A DNA stretch of 64,000 nt from Streptomyces marispadix. Its GTDB lineage: Bacteria > Actinomycetota > Actinomycetes > Streptomycetales > Streptomycetaceae. Below, piece after piece: positions 25,045 to 34,527 of this stretch. Within the stretch, counting starts at the first letter, position 1; every line of letters begins with the position of its first letter. A model generated the notes under the pieces. That model was not told where the DNA came from. It saw only the letters and a program-made list of their open reading frames with translations, and ran no database searches. Location of the stretch: NCBI RefSeq assembly GCF_022524345.1, contig NZ_JAKWJU010000002.1, forward strand, positions 3,534,001 through 3,598,000, read 5' to 3'. The position numbers were made by a program, and so were the translations under genes.

Positions 25045-26217
25045 ATGCGAGGCCACGATCTGGCAGCCCTGCGGCGGCTGAACACCGTCGCCGTGCTGCG
25101 CTACCTGCGCTCCCAGGGCCCCGGCCGTCCGCAGTCGCTCAGCCAGCTCGCCGCCGCCACCGGGCTCTCGCGCCCCACCGTCGACCAGGTCGTCGAGGAG
25201 CTGACCGCACAGGGCTGGCTCACGGAGGCGTCCGACCACGGGCCCGGCCGCTCCGGCCGCCCCGCCCGCCGCTTCCGCTTCCGGGGCGAGGCGGGCAAGG
25301 TCGTAGGCGTCGACGTCGGACTGCACAAGATCGTGCTGCTGCTCTCGGACCTCGCCGGGGACGTCGTCGCGTCCCAACGCGAGGAGACCGACCCGGACAT
25401 GGGCGGCGCGGAACGCCTCGCCTTCCTGCGCGCACGCATAGAGCGCTTCCTCGACGAGCAGAAGGTGCGCCCCGACGAACTCTGGGCGCTGTGCGCGGGG
25501 GTGCCGGGAATCGTCGGCGAGACGGGCCGCATCACCTCCGTGATCGTCCCCGAGTGGTCGGACTTCGAACTCGCGCGACGGCTCGGGGAGTCCTTTCCGT
25601 GCCGGATACTCGCCGAGAACGACGTCAACCTCGCGACGCTCGCCGAACACTGGCAGGGCGCGGCCCAGTTGGCCGACGACGTCGTCTGCCTGCTGATCGG
25701 CCACCGCTCCTCGTGCGGTGTACTCCTCGGCGGCAGGCTCCACCGCGGACACCGCGGCTGGGCCGGCGAGCTGGGCCTGCACCGCGGCCTCGGGCTGGCG
25801 AAGGCGCACAACGCGCTGAGCTGGCGGGGCGAGCGGCGCGAAGGCGAGTCCGAGGTGGCCGCGCTCGCACGTGCCGCGGGCGACTCCGACCCGGACGCCC
25901 TGGACGTACTCGACCGCTACGCCGGCCGCCTCGCACCCGGCATAGGCGCCCTGCTGCTGGCCGTCGACCCCGAACTCGTCGTCCTCTCGGGCGGGATGAC
26001 CCCCGCCGGGGAGGTGCTCACCCCGCTGCTCACACGGCATCTGCGGGACGTCTCCCTCGATCTGCCGCTGTACGTGCCCCGCATCACCGTCAGCACGCTC
26101 GGCGAGCAGGGCGTGGCGCTGGGCGCCGTGCGCAAGGCACTCGACAGTGTCGAAGCGCTGCTGTCCGACGCCACTGGTCCGCTTCCGTCCGTACCGCCGC
26201 CGTCCGCCGCACGCTGA
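25045..26217 (+). CDS. ROK-family transcription regulator
   Basis: 390 residues starting MRGHDLAALRRLN, with GGGAGG 7 nt upstream. N-terminal winged helix (SLSQLAAATGLSRPTVDQVV) followed by a sugar-kinase-type domain (VGVDVGLHKIVLLLSDLAGD). The expected CxCGxxGC zinc motif after the AGELG block is absent: AGELGLHRGLG is followed by no cysteines. It is therefore a degenerate ROK repressor, still likely to sense a sugar. It precedes the ABC operon and is divergent from a sugar dehydrogenase, so it probably controls both. Confidence 0.9.
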   Translation: MRGHDLAALRRLNTVAVLRYLRSQGPGRPQSLSQLAAATGLSRPTVDQVVEELTAQGWLTEASDHGPGRSGRPARRFRFRGEAGKVVGVDVGLHKIVLLLSDLAGDVVASQREETDPDMGGAERLAFLRARIERFLDEQKVRPDELWALCAGVPGIVGETGRITSVIVPEWSDFELARRLGESFPCRILAENDVNLATLAEHWQGAAQLADDVVCLLIGHRSSCGVLLGGRLHRGHRGWAGELGLHRGLGLAKAHNALSWRGERREGESEVAALARAAGDSDPDALDVLDRYAGRLAPGIGALLLAVDPELVVLSGGMTPAGEVLTPLLTRHLRDVSLDLPLYVPRITVSTLGEQGVALGAVRKALDSVEALLSDATGPLPSVPPPSAAR

Positions 26218-26465
26218 GCATCCCGCCGTCCGCCGCACCTGAGCATCCGAGTATCCGGCATCGGAGCATCCGGCCTCCGAGCACCGGGGCCGGGCCCACG
26301 CGAGGCCGTCCTGTCCCGACGAACCCAAGTGCACCCGCCGACCCAAGTGCGCCCGCCGACAGGCGAGTCGAGCCCGAGCCCGCCCCACTTGAATCTCCCG
26401 CGATCTCCCAGAACCTCCCCGCCCCTCCTCTCTCCCGTCCCCACACCGTCCCCACGGAGTCGCCG

Positions 26466-27737
26466 ATGCGAAGGAGAACACTGCTCGCCGGAGCGCTCGC
26501 CGCAGCTCCCGTCGCCGCCGGTGCGGCCACCGGCTGCACCGCCGGGGGCGCGGCCTCGGCACAAGGCGCCGGAGGCCGCGTCACCATCTCGTACGGGATG
26601 TGGGACCCGCTCCAGGTCGCCGGCATGGAGAAGATCATCAAGGCGTTCGAGGCGGAGCATCCGAAGATCTCCGTCAAGATCCAGGTGACGCCGTTCACTT
26701 CGTACTGGACGACGCTCAAGACCGCCATGCGCGGCGGCTCCGCGCCCGACGTCTTCTGGATGAACGCGGTGAACCTGCGGCTCTACGCATCCGAGGGCGT
26801 ACTGGAGCCGCTCGATCCGTACATCGAGCGCGACGGCTTCGACATGGGAGTCCATCCGCCCGAGCTGCTGCGGATGTACACCCACGGCGGCACCCGATAC
26901 GCCATGCCGAAGGACTTCGACACCATCGGACTCTGGTACAACAAGGAGCTCTTCGACAAGGCGGGCATCAATTACCCGGACGAGAGCTGGACTTGGGACA
27001 CCGTCCGGGACGCCGCCGCCGAGCTGACCGATCCGCGGTCCGGCGTGCACGGCATCGCCGCCGAGATGAGCAGGCAGTACACGTACTACAACACCATCGC
27101 CCAGGCCGGTGGATATGTCCTGCGTGACGGGCGCTCCGGCTTCGCCGACCCCCGCACCATCGACGGCCTGCGCTTCTGGACCGACCTGATCGACAGGGGC
27201 CGTTCGCCGTCGCAGAGCGCGATGACCGACACCAGGGGCCGCCAGCTCTATCTGTCGGAGCGGGTCGCCATGAACTACGACCTGTCCGCGATGGCCTCCC
27301 AGATGTACGCGGAGCCCGCCATCAAGGATCACGGCGGCGTCGCGGTGCTCCCGAAGGGACGCGAGCGGGCCACCACCATCCACGGCCTGGCCGCTGCGAT
27401 ATCCGGCAAGAGCCCCAACACCGAGGCGGCCTGGCAGTTCGTGAAGTTCCTCGGCTCGCGCAAGGCGGCGGAGATCCAGGCCCGCGAGGGCGTGACCATC
27501 TCCTCGTACGAAGGCACGCAGAAGACGTGGATCGAGTCGATGCCCGAGTTCGACCTGAAGGTCTTCACCGACATGCTCGACTACGCCGTCCCGTACCCCG
27601 CCTCCAAGCACACGGCGGTGTGGGAGAACCTCCAACCCCAGTTGCTGGGCGGCCCGTTCACCGGAAAGGGCGGCATCGAGGAGGCCGCCCGCACCCTGGC
27701 ACGCCAGATGGACCTCGCCCTGGAACAGGAGAAGTGA
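26466..27737 (+). CDS. ABC sugar transporter solute-binding lipoprotein
   Basis: 423 residues starting MRRRTLLAG. The twin-Arg signal with a Cys near residue 24 (AATGC) suggests a Tat-exported lipoprotein. The mature part is a family-1 sugar-binding protein (VTISYGMWDPLQVAGMEKII, AMPKDFDTIGLWYNKELFDK). It captures a sugar outside the cell for the two permeases that follow with almost no gap. No ATPase gene is present; Streptomyces importers usually share the MsiK ATPase. The sugar is unknown, and the dehydrogenases around suggest a polyol or uncommon sugar. Confidence 0.92.
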   Translation: MRRRTLLAGALAAAPVAAGAATGCTAGGAASAQGAGGRVTISYGMWDPLQVAGMEKIIKAFEAEHPKISVKIQVTPFTSYWTTLKTAMRGGSAPDVFWMNAVNLRLYASEGVLEPLDPYIERDGFDMGVHPPELLRMYTHGGTRYAMPKDFDTIGLWYNKELFDKAGINYPDESWTWDTVRDAAAELTDPRSGVHGIAAEMSRQYTYYNTIAQAGGYVLRDGRSGFADPRTIDGLRFWTDLIDRGRSPSQSAMTDTRGRQLYLSERVAMNYDLSAMASQMYAEPAIKDHGGVAVLPKGRERATTIHGLAAAISGKSPNTEAAWQFVKFLGSRKAAEIQAREGVTISSYEGTQKTWIESMPEFDLKVFTDMLDYAVPYPASKHTAVWENLQPQLLGGPFTGKGGIEEAARTLARQMDLALEQEK

Positions 27738-27742
27738 GCGCC

Positions 27743-28735
27743 ATGGCTGTCTTTCCCTCAACGGCCGCGGCCGGGCAGGCCGAACGGCGCTCGCACGGCA
27801 CAGGCGCGGGCACGGGCACGGGAACGCGCAGGGGCGCCGGCGCGAACGGCGGCCGTGGCGGGCGCCCCCGATCGCAGCGTGCCGCGTACCTCTTCATCGC
27901 GCCCATCGCACTGGGCTTCCTGGTCTTCTACATCTGGCCGCTGCTGGAGACGTTCTGGTTCAGTTTCACCACCTTCGGCGCCTTCGGCGGCAACTCCTGG
28001 GTCGGCGGCGAGAACTACGAGCGCGTCGTACGGGACGTCACCGTCGGCAAGGCGCTCGGCAACACGCTGCTGTACATGGTGATGGGCCTGATGACCCTGC
28101 CCGTCGCGATCGTCCTGGCCGACCTGATGAACAGGCGCGGGCTGCGCGGCGTCCCGGTGTACCGGACCTTGTACTTCATGCCGTTCGTGACGATGCCGGC
28201 GGCCGTGGGCCTGGTGTGGAACTGGCTGTACAACGGCGACTTCGGGATGGTCAACGAGGCGCTGTCGTGGATCGGCGTCGACGGCCGCTACTGGATCTCC
28301 GATCCCTCGACCGCGGTGTACGCGATCGGCGTCGTGATGATCTGGTCCCACGTCGGCTACTACCTGATCATTTTCACCGCGGGCATCAAGGCCATACCCC
28401 GTGACTACTACGAGGCCGCCGAGATCGACGGGGCCGGGCCCGTACGGCGCTTCTTCCGGATCACGCTGCCGCTGCTGAGCCCGAGCATCTTCTTCGCGTC
28501 CGTGATCTGCGTGATCAACTCCCTTCAGCAGTTCGACCTGATCTTCGTGATGATGAGCCCCGAGAACCCGGCGCTCGGCGAGACGCAGTCGATCGTGACG
28601 CTCTTCTTCAAGTGGGCCTTCGACGAGAACTCCCAGGGGGCCGCCGCGGCGCTCGCCTTCCTGCTGATGCTGCTCATCGCGGCGCTTACGTACGTGCAGT
28701 TCCGGTTGCAGAAGAGGTGGGTGCACTATGCCTGA
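27743..28735 (+). CDS. ABC sugar permease (MalF-like)
   Basis: 330 residues beginning 5 bp after the binding-protein stop. A ~50-residue Gly/Arg/Thr-rich cytoplasmic tail precedes six hydrophobic segments starting AAYLFIAPIALGFLVFYIWP. The EAA loop that docks the ATPase is EAAEIDGAGPVRRFFRITLP. Together with the next gene it forms the heterodimeric channel for the sugar bound by the upstream lipoprotein. Confidence 0.92.
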   Translation: MAVFPSTAAAGQAERRSHGTGAGTGTGTRRGAGANGGRGGRPRSQRAAYLFIAPIALGFLVFYIWPLLETFWFSFTTFGAFGGNSWVGGENYERVVRDVTVGKALGNTLLYMVMGLMTLPVAIVLADLMNRRGLRGVPVYRTLYFMPFVTMPAAVGLVWNWLYNGDFGMVNEALSWIGVDGRYWISDPSTAVYAIGVVMIWSHVGYYLIIFTAGIKAIPRDYYEAAEIDGAGPVRRFFRITLPLLSPSIFFASVICVINSLQQFDLIFVMMSPENPALGETQSIVTLFFKWAFDENSQGAAAALAFLLMLLIAALTYVQFRLQKRWVHYA

Positions 28736-29717
28736 ACCGGCCCCCGGCACACGGGACTCGGGCGCACGGGACTCGGGCGCACGGGACTCGGGCGCACGAG
28801 ACCTCGCTGCGCAGGACATCGCGGCCACGCCCTCCGCCGTGCCGTCCGGCCCCGGCGCACGCCGCGGGCGGCCCCGGCCTTTCGGCGGGCGCTCCCGTCG
28901 TATCGACCCCGGTGCCCTCGCCACGCACGCGGTGCTTTCGCTGGGCGCGGTCGCCATGGTCTTCCCGTTCGTATGGCAGGTCATGACCGCGTTCAAGACG
29001 CTGCCCGAGGCTGTGCGCGTACCGCCCTCGGTGCTGCCCGAGACCTGGAACTGGGCGGGGTTCGCCCAGGTCTTCACGGCCGTGCCGTTCGGGGAGATGC
29101 TCACCAACAGCCTCCTGAACACAGCGGGCCGCACCCTGGGCCAGCTCGTCTTCTGCTCGCTGGCCGCCTACGCGTTCGCACGGCTGCGATTCCGCGGCAA
29201 GAACGTGCTGTTCGCGGTCTTCCTCTCCGTACTGATGGTGCCGCCGCAGCTCCTCGTGCTGCCGCAGCACGAGATCATGCAGAAGCTGGGGCTGCTCAAC
29301 AGCGTCCCCGCGCTCTTCCTGCCGGGCATGTTCAGCGCGTTCGGCACCTTCCTGCTGCGGCAGTTCTTCCTCGCGATGCCCAGGGAGCTGGAGGAGGCCG
29401 CCCGCATCGACGGGGCCGGGCCGCTGCGGATCTTCTGGAGCATCATGCTGCCGCTCGTACGTCCCGCGCTGGCCGCGCTCGCCGTCATCACGGCCATGTG
29501 GTCGTGGAACGACCTGCTGTGGCCGCTGGTGGTCAACACCGACCCGGCGAAGGCGCCGGTGAGCGCGGGCCTGATCTCCCTTGAAGGGCAGTTCATGACG
29601 AACTGGCCGGTGCTGATGGCCGGTTCGGTGATCGCCAGTCTGCCGATGCTGCTCCTCTACGTGCTGCTTCAGCGCCACTTCGTCCAGGGCATCGCGCTCA
29701 GCGGCTCCAAGGGCTGA
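28728..29717 (+). CDS. ABC sugar permease (MalG-like)
   Basis: 329 residues, overlapping the previous permease by 8 bp. The N-terminal tail contains three identical SGARD pentapeptide units from a 15-bp DNA repeat. Six hydrophobic segments follow, with the EAA loop EEAARIDGAGPLRIFWSIM. It pairs with the upstream permease. Confidence 0.92.
   Translation: MPEPAPGTRDSGARDSGARDSGARDLAAQDIAATPSAVPSGPGARRGRPRPFGGRSRRIDPGALATHAVLSLGAVAMVFPFVWQVMTAFKTLPEAVRVPPSVLPETWNWAGFAQVFTAVPFGEMLTNSLLNTAGRTLGQLVFCSLAAYAFARLRFRGKNVLFAVFLSVLMVPPQLLVLPQHEIMQKLGLLNSVPALFLPGMFSAFGTFLLRQFFLAMPRELEEAARIDGAGPLRIFWSIMLPLVRPALAALAVITAMWSWNDLLWPLVVNTDPAKAPVSAGLISLEGQFMTNWPVLMAGSVIASLPMLLLYVLLQRHFVQGIALSGSKG
28751..28795 (+). 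repeat. 15-bp in-frame tandem repeat in permease tail
   Basis: Three perfect copies of ACGGGACTCGGGCGC at 28751-28765, 28766-28780 and 28781-28795. They sit in the cytoplasmic N-terminal tail of the second permease, where copy change would be tolerated. Confidence 0.9.
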
Positions 29718-29817
29718 GCGCCGTGCGCCGAGGGGCGAGGACCGAGGGCCCGAGCACGCAGAACCCGGACCGACGACTGAGATCCAGCCACCCCTACCGG
29801 AAGGCGGTCACACATCA

Positions 29818-30888
29818 ATGCCGGAACTCGCAGTGGGCCTGATCGGCGCGGGCGGCATCGCCCGCGCCCATCTGCCCGCCTGGCTCGCGCTGGGAGCGCG
29901 CGTCACCGTGTTCACGACCGACGACAGCGGACAGCGGCTCGCCGCCCAGTACGAGGACCGGGGCGTACGGACGGCGGGCGGCCTCGCCGAACTCCTCGAC
30001 GCCGCCGAGGCCGTCGACGTCTGCACCCCCACCCACACCCACCGGGACGTCGCGCTCGCGGCGCTCCGCGCGGGCCGTCACGTCGCATGCGAGAAGCCGC
30101 TGGCGCTCACGGCCGAGGACGTGGAGGAGCTGATCGCGGCGGCGGAAAGCGCAGGTGTACTGCTCTTCCCGGCCCATGTCGTGCGCTACTTCCCGGAGTA
30201 CGCGGCGATGGCGGAGGCCGTCGCCGGCGGTGCGGTGGGCGAGCCGGCGGTGCTGCGCTTCACCCGTACCGGCACCTATCCGGTGTGGTCGCCGTGGTTC
30301 GCCGATCCGGCGCTCTCCGGCGGGCTGCTCGTCGACCAGATGATCCACGACTTCGACTTCGCGAGGCTGCTCGCCGGAGAGGTGGCCCGCGTGCACGCGT
30401 GCGTACGCGGCCACCAGGAGGCGCCCGCGACAGCCGGATGCGTCGCCGCGGCCACCGCGGTGCTCACCCACGACTCCGGGGCGATCAGCCATGTGCACGG
30501 GGTGTGGGGGCTGCCGGACTCGCAGTTCCGCACGACGTTCCGCATCGCCGGGCGCGGCGGCGTGCTGCACCACGACTCCGCGCAGACGAAGGCGTTCCGG
30601 GTGATCTCCCAGGGCACGGCCGCCGAGGGCGAGGGCATTCCGTCGACGGGCCTCACCGAGAGCCCGTTCCTCACGGAGCTACGGGAGTTCGCGGAGGCGG
30701 TACGTGGCGGCCCGGCACCGCGAGTCACGGCACGGGACGGGCTCGCGGCCGTACGCATCGCGCTCGCGGCGGCCGAATCGGCCCGTACGGGGCTGGCGGT
30801 GGAACCGGAGCGCCCCGCGGGGCCCGTGGAGGCGGCAGGCGCGGCGGGGGCCCGTGGTGCCCGGCAGTCCCAGGAGGTGACCCGATGA
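29818..30888 (+). CDS. Gfo/Idh/MocA-family oxidoreductase
   Basis: 356 residues. Rossmann start VGLIGAGGIARAHLP and catalytic-type CEKPLALT. The LVDQMIHDFDFARLL block carries the typical substrate His. It follows the ABC permeases by 100 bp and overlaps the next dehydrogenase by ATGA, so it is probably in the uptake operon and oxidises the imported sugar or polyol. Substrate unknown. Confidence 0.9.
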   Translation: MPELAVGLIGAGGIARAHLPAWLALGARVTVFTTDDSGQRLAAQYEDRGVRTAGGLAELLDAAEAVDVCTPTHTHRDVALAALRAGRHVACEKPLALTAEDVEELIAAAESAGVLLFPAHVVRYFPEYAAMAEAVAGGAVGEPAVLRFTRTGTYPVWSPWFADPALSGGLLVDQMIHDFDFARLLAGEVARVHACVRGHQEAPATAGCVAAATAVLTHDSGAISHVHGVWGLPDSQFRTTFRIAGRGGVLHHDSAQTKAFRVISQGTAAEGEGIPSTGLTESPFLTELREFAEAVRGGPAPRVTARDGLAAVRIALAAAESARTGLAVEPERPAGPVEAAGAAGARGARQSQEVTR

Positions 30889-31967
30889 AGGTCGGAGTGC
30901 TCTCGTTCGCCCACGTACACGCGGCGGGCTACGCGGGGCTGCTGCGCCGCATGGAGGGCGTGGAGGTCCTCACCAGCGACCCGGACGCCCACTCGGCGCC
31001 GCCGGGCGAGGAGCGGGGCGCGGAGCTGGCCGGGCGGCTCGGCGTCGAACACGTAGACAGCTACCGGGAGTTGTTCGACTGGGGCCCGGACGCGGTGGTC
31101 GTGGCCGCCGAGAACTCCCGGCACCGGCCGCTCGTCGAACTCGCCGCCAAGCACGGCGTCGACGTGCTGTGCGAGAAGCCTCTGGCCACCACGGCGGAGG
31201 ACGGCGAGGCGATGGTCGCCGCCTGCCGTGAGGCGGGCGTACGGCTGGGCGTCGCCTACCCGGTGCGCTTCAGTCCGGCCTACGCGGCGCTGCGCGAGGC
31301 GGTGCGCGGCGGAGGCACCGGCCCGGTGCTGACAGTCGCCGGTGCGAACAACGGGCGGCTCCCGGCGGACGCCCGCGCCTGGTTCACGGACGCCGAACTC
31401 GCGGGCGGCGGCGCCCTGATGGACCACACGGTGCATATCGCCGACCTCCTCGACGAACTCTTCGGCGACGCGACCCGCGCCGTCGAGGTCTATGCGCAGA
31501 CGAACAACCTCATGTACGGGGAGGGGAGTCCGGGCGGCGTTCCCGGCGCCGGTCCGGGCGGCGAGGGCCGGGACGACCGCCGCCCCGTGGAGGTGGAGAC
31601 CGCCGGGCTCGTCACCGTCCGCTACGACAACGGCGCGGTCGCCACCATCGACTGCTCATGGAGCCACCCCGACCACCACCCCACGTGGGGCGGCCTGGAG
31701 CTCCAACTCGTGGGCGAGCGCGCCACGGTGGAGATGGACGCCTTCGGCCAGGTCGTCTCCGGCTTCGACGACAGACGCCGCGAGGGCGTGCTCCTTCCAT
31801 GGGGCACGGACCTGGACGAAGCGATGATGCGGTCGTTCCTCTACGGCACCGACGACGAGAACGCGGTGCGTGTGGCCGACGGCGAGGCCGGTCTGCGCTC
31901 CCTCCGCATCGCCCTGGCGGGCTACGCCTCGGCCCGCTCGGGCCAGCCGGTACGGCTCGGGGACTGA
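30885..31967 (+). CDS. Gfo/Idh/MocA-family oxidoreductase
   Basis: 360 residues. The start overlaps the previous stop (ATGA) and has its own AGGAGG. The N-terminus is a variant Rossmann (KVGVLSFAHVHAAGYAGLL) lacking the usual GxGxxG glycines. CEKPLATT, ALMDHTVHIADLLDEL and a C-terminal sheet with VETAGLVTVRYDNGAVAT are typical. The unusual nucleotide loop means cofactor binding may differ from its neighbour. Two overlapping paralogous dehydrogenases suggest a double oxidation or an epimerisation in one pathway. Confidence 0.88.
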   Translation: MKVGVLSFAHVHAAGYAGLLRRMEGVEVLTSDPDAHSAPPGEERGAELAGRLGVEHVDSYRELFDWGPDAVVVAAENSRHRPLVELAAKHGVDVLCEKPLATTAEDGEAMVAACREAGVRLGVAYPVRFSPAYAALREAVRGGGTGPVLTVAGANNGRLPADARAWFTDAELAGGGALMDHTVHIADLLDELFGDATRAVEVYAQTNNLMYGEGSPGGVPGAGPGGEGRDDRRPVEVETAGLVTVRYDNGAVATIDCSWSHPDHHPTWGGLELQLVGERATVEMDAFGQVVSGFDDRRREGVLLPWGTDLDEAMMRSFLYGTDDENAVRVADGEAGLRSLRIALAGYASARSGQPVRLGD

Positions 31968-32054
31968 GCCCTTGGGCCGAGGGCGTGCACGCGGTCCGGA
32001 CACTGCGGGGCGACGGGGCGGCGAGCCGCATGAGGCTTGGGGGCTCGCCGCCGG

Positions 32055-32636
32055 TCACCAGGGGGCCGCGCCCGGCCGCCCCGTAGCGTCTTCGGCGACG
32101 ACCCGCGCGACGTCCTCCGGCTGCCGTCCCGTCGTGTCCACGAGCTGCCCCGCGCCCGCCAGCCACGCCCCCAACGCGGCCTCGTACGCGGGGAGATGAC
32201 GCAGGCGCCAGCCGTGGTCCGTATGAGTGCCGTCGTGCACGATCCGCCGGGTGAGCGTGTCGCGATCGGCGTGGAGCACGTAGTGGTGCACCTCGATGTC
32301 CACCGCCGCCAGGCCGGCGGCGATCTCGTCCCAGTACCGCTGCACCAGAACCGACTGGGGTACGACGAGGGTCCCGCCCACGTAGCCGAGGAGCTGGGCG
32401 GCCGTCTCGACGACGAGGTGCCGCCACGGCGGCCAGTGCTGGAAGTCACCCAGATCCGGCAGGCCCGGGATCTTGGCGAGCATCTCGCCCACAAGCTCGG
32501 TGTCGAACACCCGGGCACCCGGCACGAGCCGGGCGACCCGGACCGCGGTGGTGGTCTTCCCCGCCCCGAACGTCCCGTTCAGCCAGACGACCGCCCTGCC
32601 GACCGGACCGGGGGCCGCGCCCGGCCCCCGCCTCAC
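32055..32636 (-). CDS. P-loop kinase/ATPase, TmrB-like
   Basis: 193 residues with a GTG start overlapping the preceding stop (GTGA). The Walker A loop NGTFGAGKTTTAVRVA lies at the N-terminus. The family-typical FDTELVGEML and PPWRHLVVETAAQLL blocks follow, resembling small TmrB/tunicamycin-resistance-type nucleotide-binding proteins, many of which are of unknown role in actinomycetes. It is the last gene of an apparent four-gene operon with two solute-binding proteins, but it is not an ABC ATPase (no LSGGQ signature). Confidence 0.75.
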   Translation of the reverse strand: MRRGPGAAPGPVGRAVVWLNGTFGAGKTTTAVRVARLVPGARVFDTELVGEMLAKIPGLPDLGDFQHWPPWRHLVVETAAQLLGYVGGTLVVPQSVLVQRYWDEIAAGLAAVDIEVHHYVLHADRDTLTRRIVHDGTHTDHGWRLRHLPAYEAALGAWLAGAGQLVDTTGRQPEDVARVVAEDATGRPGAAPW

Positions 32637-33601
32637 TTCGCTCCGCAGGACTTCTCCTCGTACGCCTTGAACTCGCTCTCCGTCGGCTTGTAGTGCTGCT
32701 CGAAGCCCGCGTCCTCGTCCGCCAGCCTCGGGAACTGCTCGCTGAAGGCGTCGCGCCAGGTCTCGCGGAGGAACTCCTTCAGCTTGTGGTTGATCCGGCG
32801 GCAGTCCTTCTCGTGGCCCTCCGGTACGCCGACCCCGTAGAACTGGCGGTTCTCGATGTTGATGTCCTCGACCACCTCGACGTCCCCGCCGGAGTCCGAC
32901 TGCGCGAAGCCCTCCAGCAGCACCCTGTCGGTCCACACCGCGTCGAACTCCCCGTCACGCAGGCCCTTGACGCATGCACCGTGGTCGCTGCGCAGTGCGA
33001 TCCTCGCGTCCCGTCCGACGGCCTTGACGATCTGCTCCCGCTCCTGCCCGCCAGGGGCGCTGCCCGGGTCCGAGGTGCTGCCGACCGCCGTGCAGAGCCG
33101 CTTGCCGCCGAGGTCGTCGAGCTGCTTGATGTCCTTCTCGCCCTTGCGTACGAGGACGCCCTGGTACGTCTTGAGGTACGGCGCCGTGAAGTCGATCTTC
33201 TTGTCGCGGATGTCGGTGATGGTGTACGTGGCCACCGCGAGGTCGCCGGTGCCCTGTCTCAGCATCCGCTCACGCTCGCTGCCCGGGGCGCCCACGAGCC
33301 TTTCGCCGAAGCCGAGTTCGCGGGCGAGGAAGCGTGACAGGGCGACGTCGAAGCCCCTGTAGCCGTGCTTGCCTTCGCGGGTGCTGAAGCCGGGCTGGTC
33401 GTTCTTCACCAGCACCCTGACCTGGCCGCTCCCCAACAGCGACCCTCCGGGGGCGCCGCCTTGTGAGGAGCGCGCGGACCCGGCGTCGCCGGGGTCCGGC
33501 TTCGAATCGCCGGAGCCCGTGCACGAGGCGCAGAGTCCGAGCACCGCCGGCACTGCGAGGGCCCGCAGCACCAGCACCGAACGCCTGAACCGTGCGTTCA
33601 T
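32633..33601 (-). CDS. Family-3 amino-acid-type solute-binding lipoprotein (paralogue 2)
   Basis: 322 residues, with AAGGAG before the ATG. The lipoprotein-like signal ends near CASC. The domain (DLAVATYTITDIRDKKIDF, then APYLKTYQGVLVRKGE) is the PBP2 / GlnH-type substrate-binding fold. It is clearly paralogous to the product at 34528-35469, sharing the LKTYQGVLVR and GHEKDCRRIN blocks and the same C-terminus style. No permease or ABC ATPase is in this operon. It could feed a distant transporter or act as an extracellular sensor. Confidence 0.88.
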   Translation of the reverse strand: MNARFRRSVLVLRALAVPAVLGLCASCTGSGDSKPDPGDAGSARSSQGGAPGGSLLGSGQVRVLVKNDQPGFSTREGKHGYRGFDVALSRFLARELGFGERLVGAPGSERERMLRQGTGDLAVATYTITDIRDKKIDFTAPYLKTYQGVLVRKGEKDIKQLDDLGGKRLCTAVGSTSDPGSAPGGQEREQIVKAVGRDARIALRSDHGACVKGLRDGEFDAVWTDRVLLEGFAQSDSGGDVEVVEDINIENRQFYGVGVPEGHEKDCRRINHKLKEFLRETWRDAFSEQFPRLADEDAGFEQHYKPTESEFKAYEEKSCGAK

Positions 33602-33675
33602 GTCGGCTGTCTCCTTGTGAGGTGGGTCCGCCGTGGGCGGCGCGTTCCCGCAACCCGGCGGTGTCGAGGGGGAGT

Positions 33676-34509
33676 TCACGGGAGTTCGGCACCCTTCAGC
33701 GTGAGCCTGACGCGGCATCCCTCGTCGCCGCTGGTGTTGAGGGTGACGTCCACCCGCAACTTCGGGCCGCCGCCCCTCAGCGGCAGGGTCGCCGACACCT
33801 CGCTGTCGAGGTTCACGTCGCTCTCGTCGGCGAGGTCGGCGCCGCTGAAGTGGAGCGAGGCCAGGGGCAGGCAGGAGGTGTGGAAGCCGTCGGCCTTGTC
33901 CTCCGCCCCGAGCTTCAACTTCAGCTCGTCGCCCTCGGATTCGGCGTTCACCGTCAGCCGCGCCACGGAACCGTCCGCCATGGCCTCGGCGTGCCGCAGC
34001 CTGGACCGGGTGGTGACGTCCTCGGACTGCGAACTCATCCAGACCACCGCGGCGGCACCGAGCAGCAGCGCGGTCACCAGAGCGCCCAGGAAGACCTTCC
34101 AGTTGCGGACCACTTCGACGCGGTCGTTCCGCTGCCCCACGGCCACCATCACGGGCACGAGCGCCAGCAGTCCGCCGACGACCGAGGCGGCGGGGCCGGG
34201 ACCGTCGTCCGCGTAGACGGACCAGAGCACGACGGCCGTCGCGATGCCCAGCAGCGCCAGATAGACCGAGAAGAGAACGCAGAGGTAGCGCTTCTCCTCC
34301 GGCCCGAGCGGCGTCGCTTCTCTGCGGCCGGTTCGTCCCGCCGCGGCCATATGAGCCCCCGTTGAATCGAGTCGCGTTGAATCGGATCTCGTGCTGGAAC
34401 CGGATCGGGTGCTAGAACCGGATCGGGTGCTGGAACCGGATCGCCCGGCGGCGGACGTGCTCCGCCCGGATGTCTGTCCGGTCCCCGTGCGCCGGGCTCG
34501 CACCGTCAT
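33676..34509 (-). CDS. Membrane protein of unknown function between two binding proteins
   Basis: 277 residues, preceded by GGGGAG 18 bp after the upstream stop. The Ser/Thr/Arg-rich N-terminus includes three SGSSTR units from an 18-bp repeat. Three hydrophobic helices lie around 79-100, 109-125 and 140-160. A C-terminal extracytoplasmic-type beta domain of ~110 residues follows (ARLTVNAESEGDELKLKLG). I do not recognise the family. Its place between two binding-protein paralogues suggests it may be their membrane partner. Confidence 0.75.
   Translation of the reverse strand: MTVRARRTGTGQTSGRSTSAAGRSGSSTRSGSSTRSGSSTRSDSTRLDSTGAHMAAAGRTGRREATPLGPEEKRYLCVLFSVYLALLGIATAVVLWSVYADDGPGPAASVVGGLLALVPVMVAVGQRNDRVEVVRNWKVFLGALVTALLLGAAAVVWMSSQSEDVTTRSRLRHAEAMADGSVARLTVNAESEGDELKLKLGAEDKADGFHTSCLPLASLHFSGADLADESDVNLDSEVSATLPLRGGGPKLRVDVTLNTSGDEGCRVRLTLKGAELP
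34391..34444 (-). repeat. 18-bp in-frame tandem repeat
   Basis: Three near-identical copies of an 18-bp unit (plus strand GTGCTGGAACCGGATCGG) at 34391-34408, 34409-34426 and 34427-34444, with decayed further copies beyond. Encodes SGSSTR repeats in the membrane protein's cytoplasmic tail. Confidence 0.88.
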
Positions 34510-34527
34510 CTGACTCCCCGCCGCCGG

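Noticed and set aside
32055..32636. P-loop protein as the ATPase of the adjacent binding proteins
   Set aside because: It has Walker A but no ABC signature and is too short; no permease is present.
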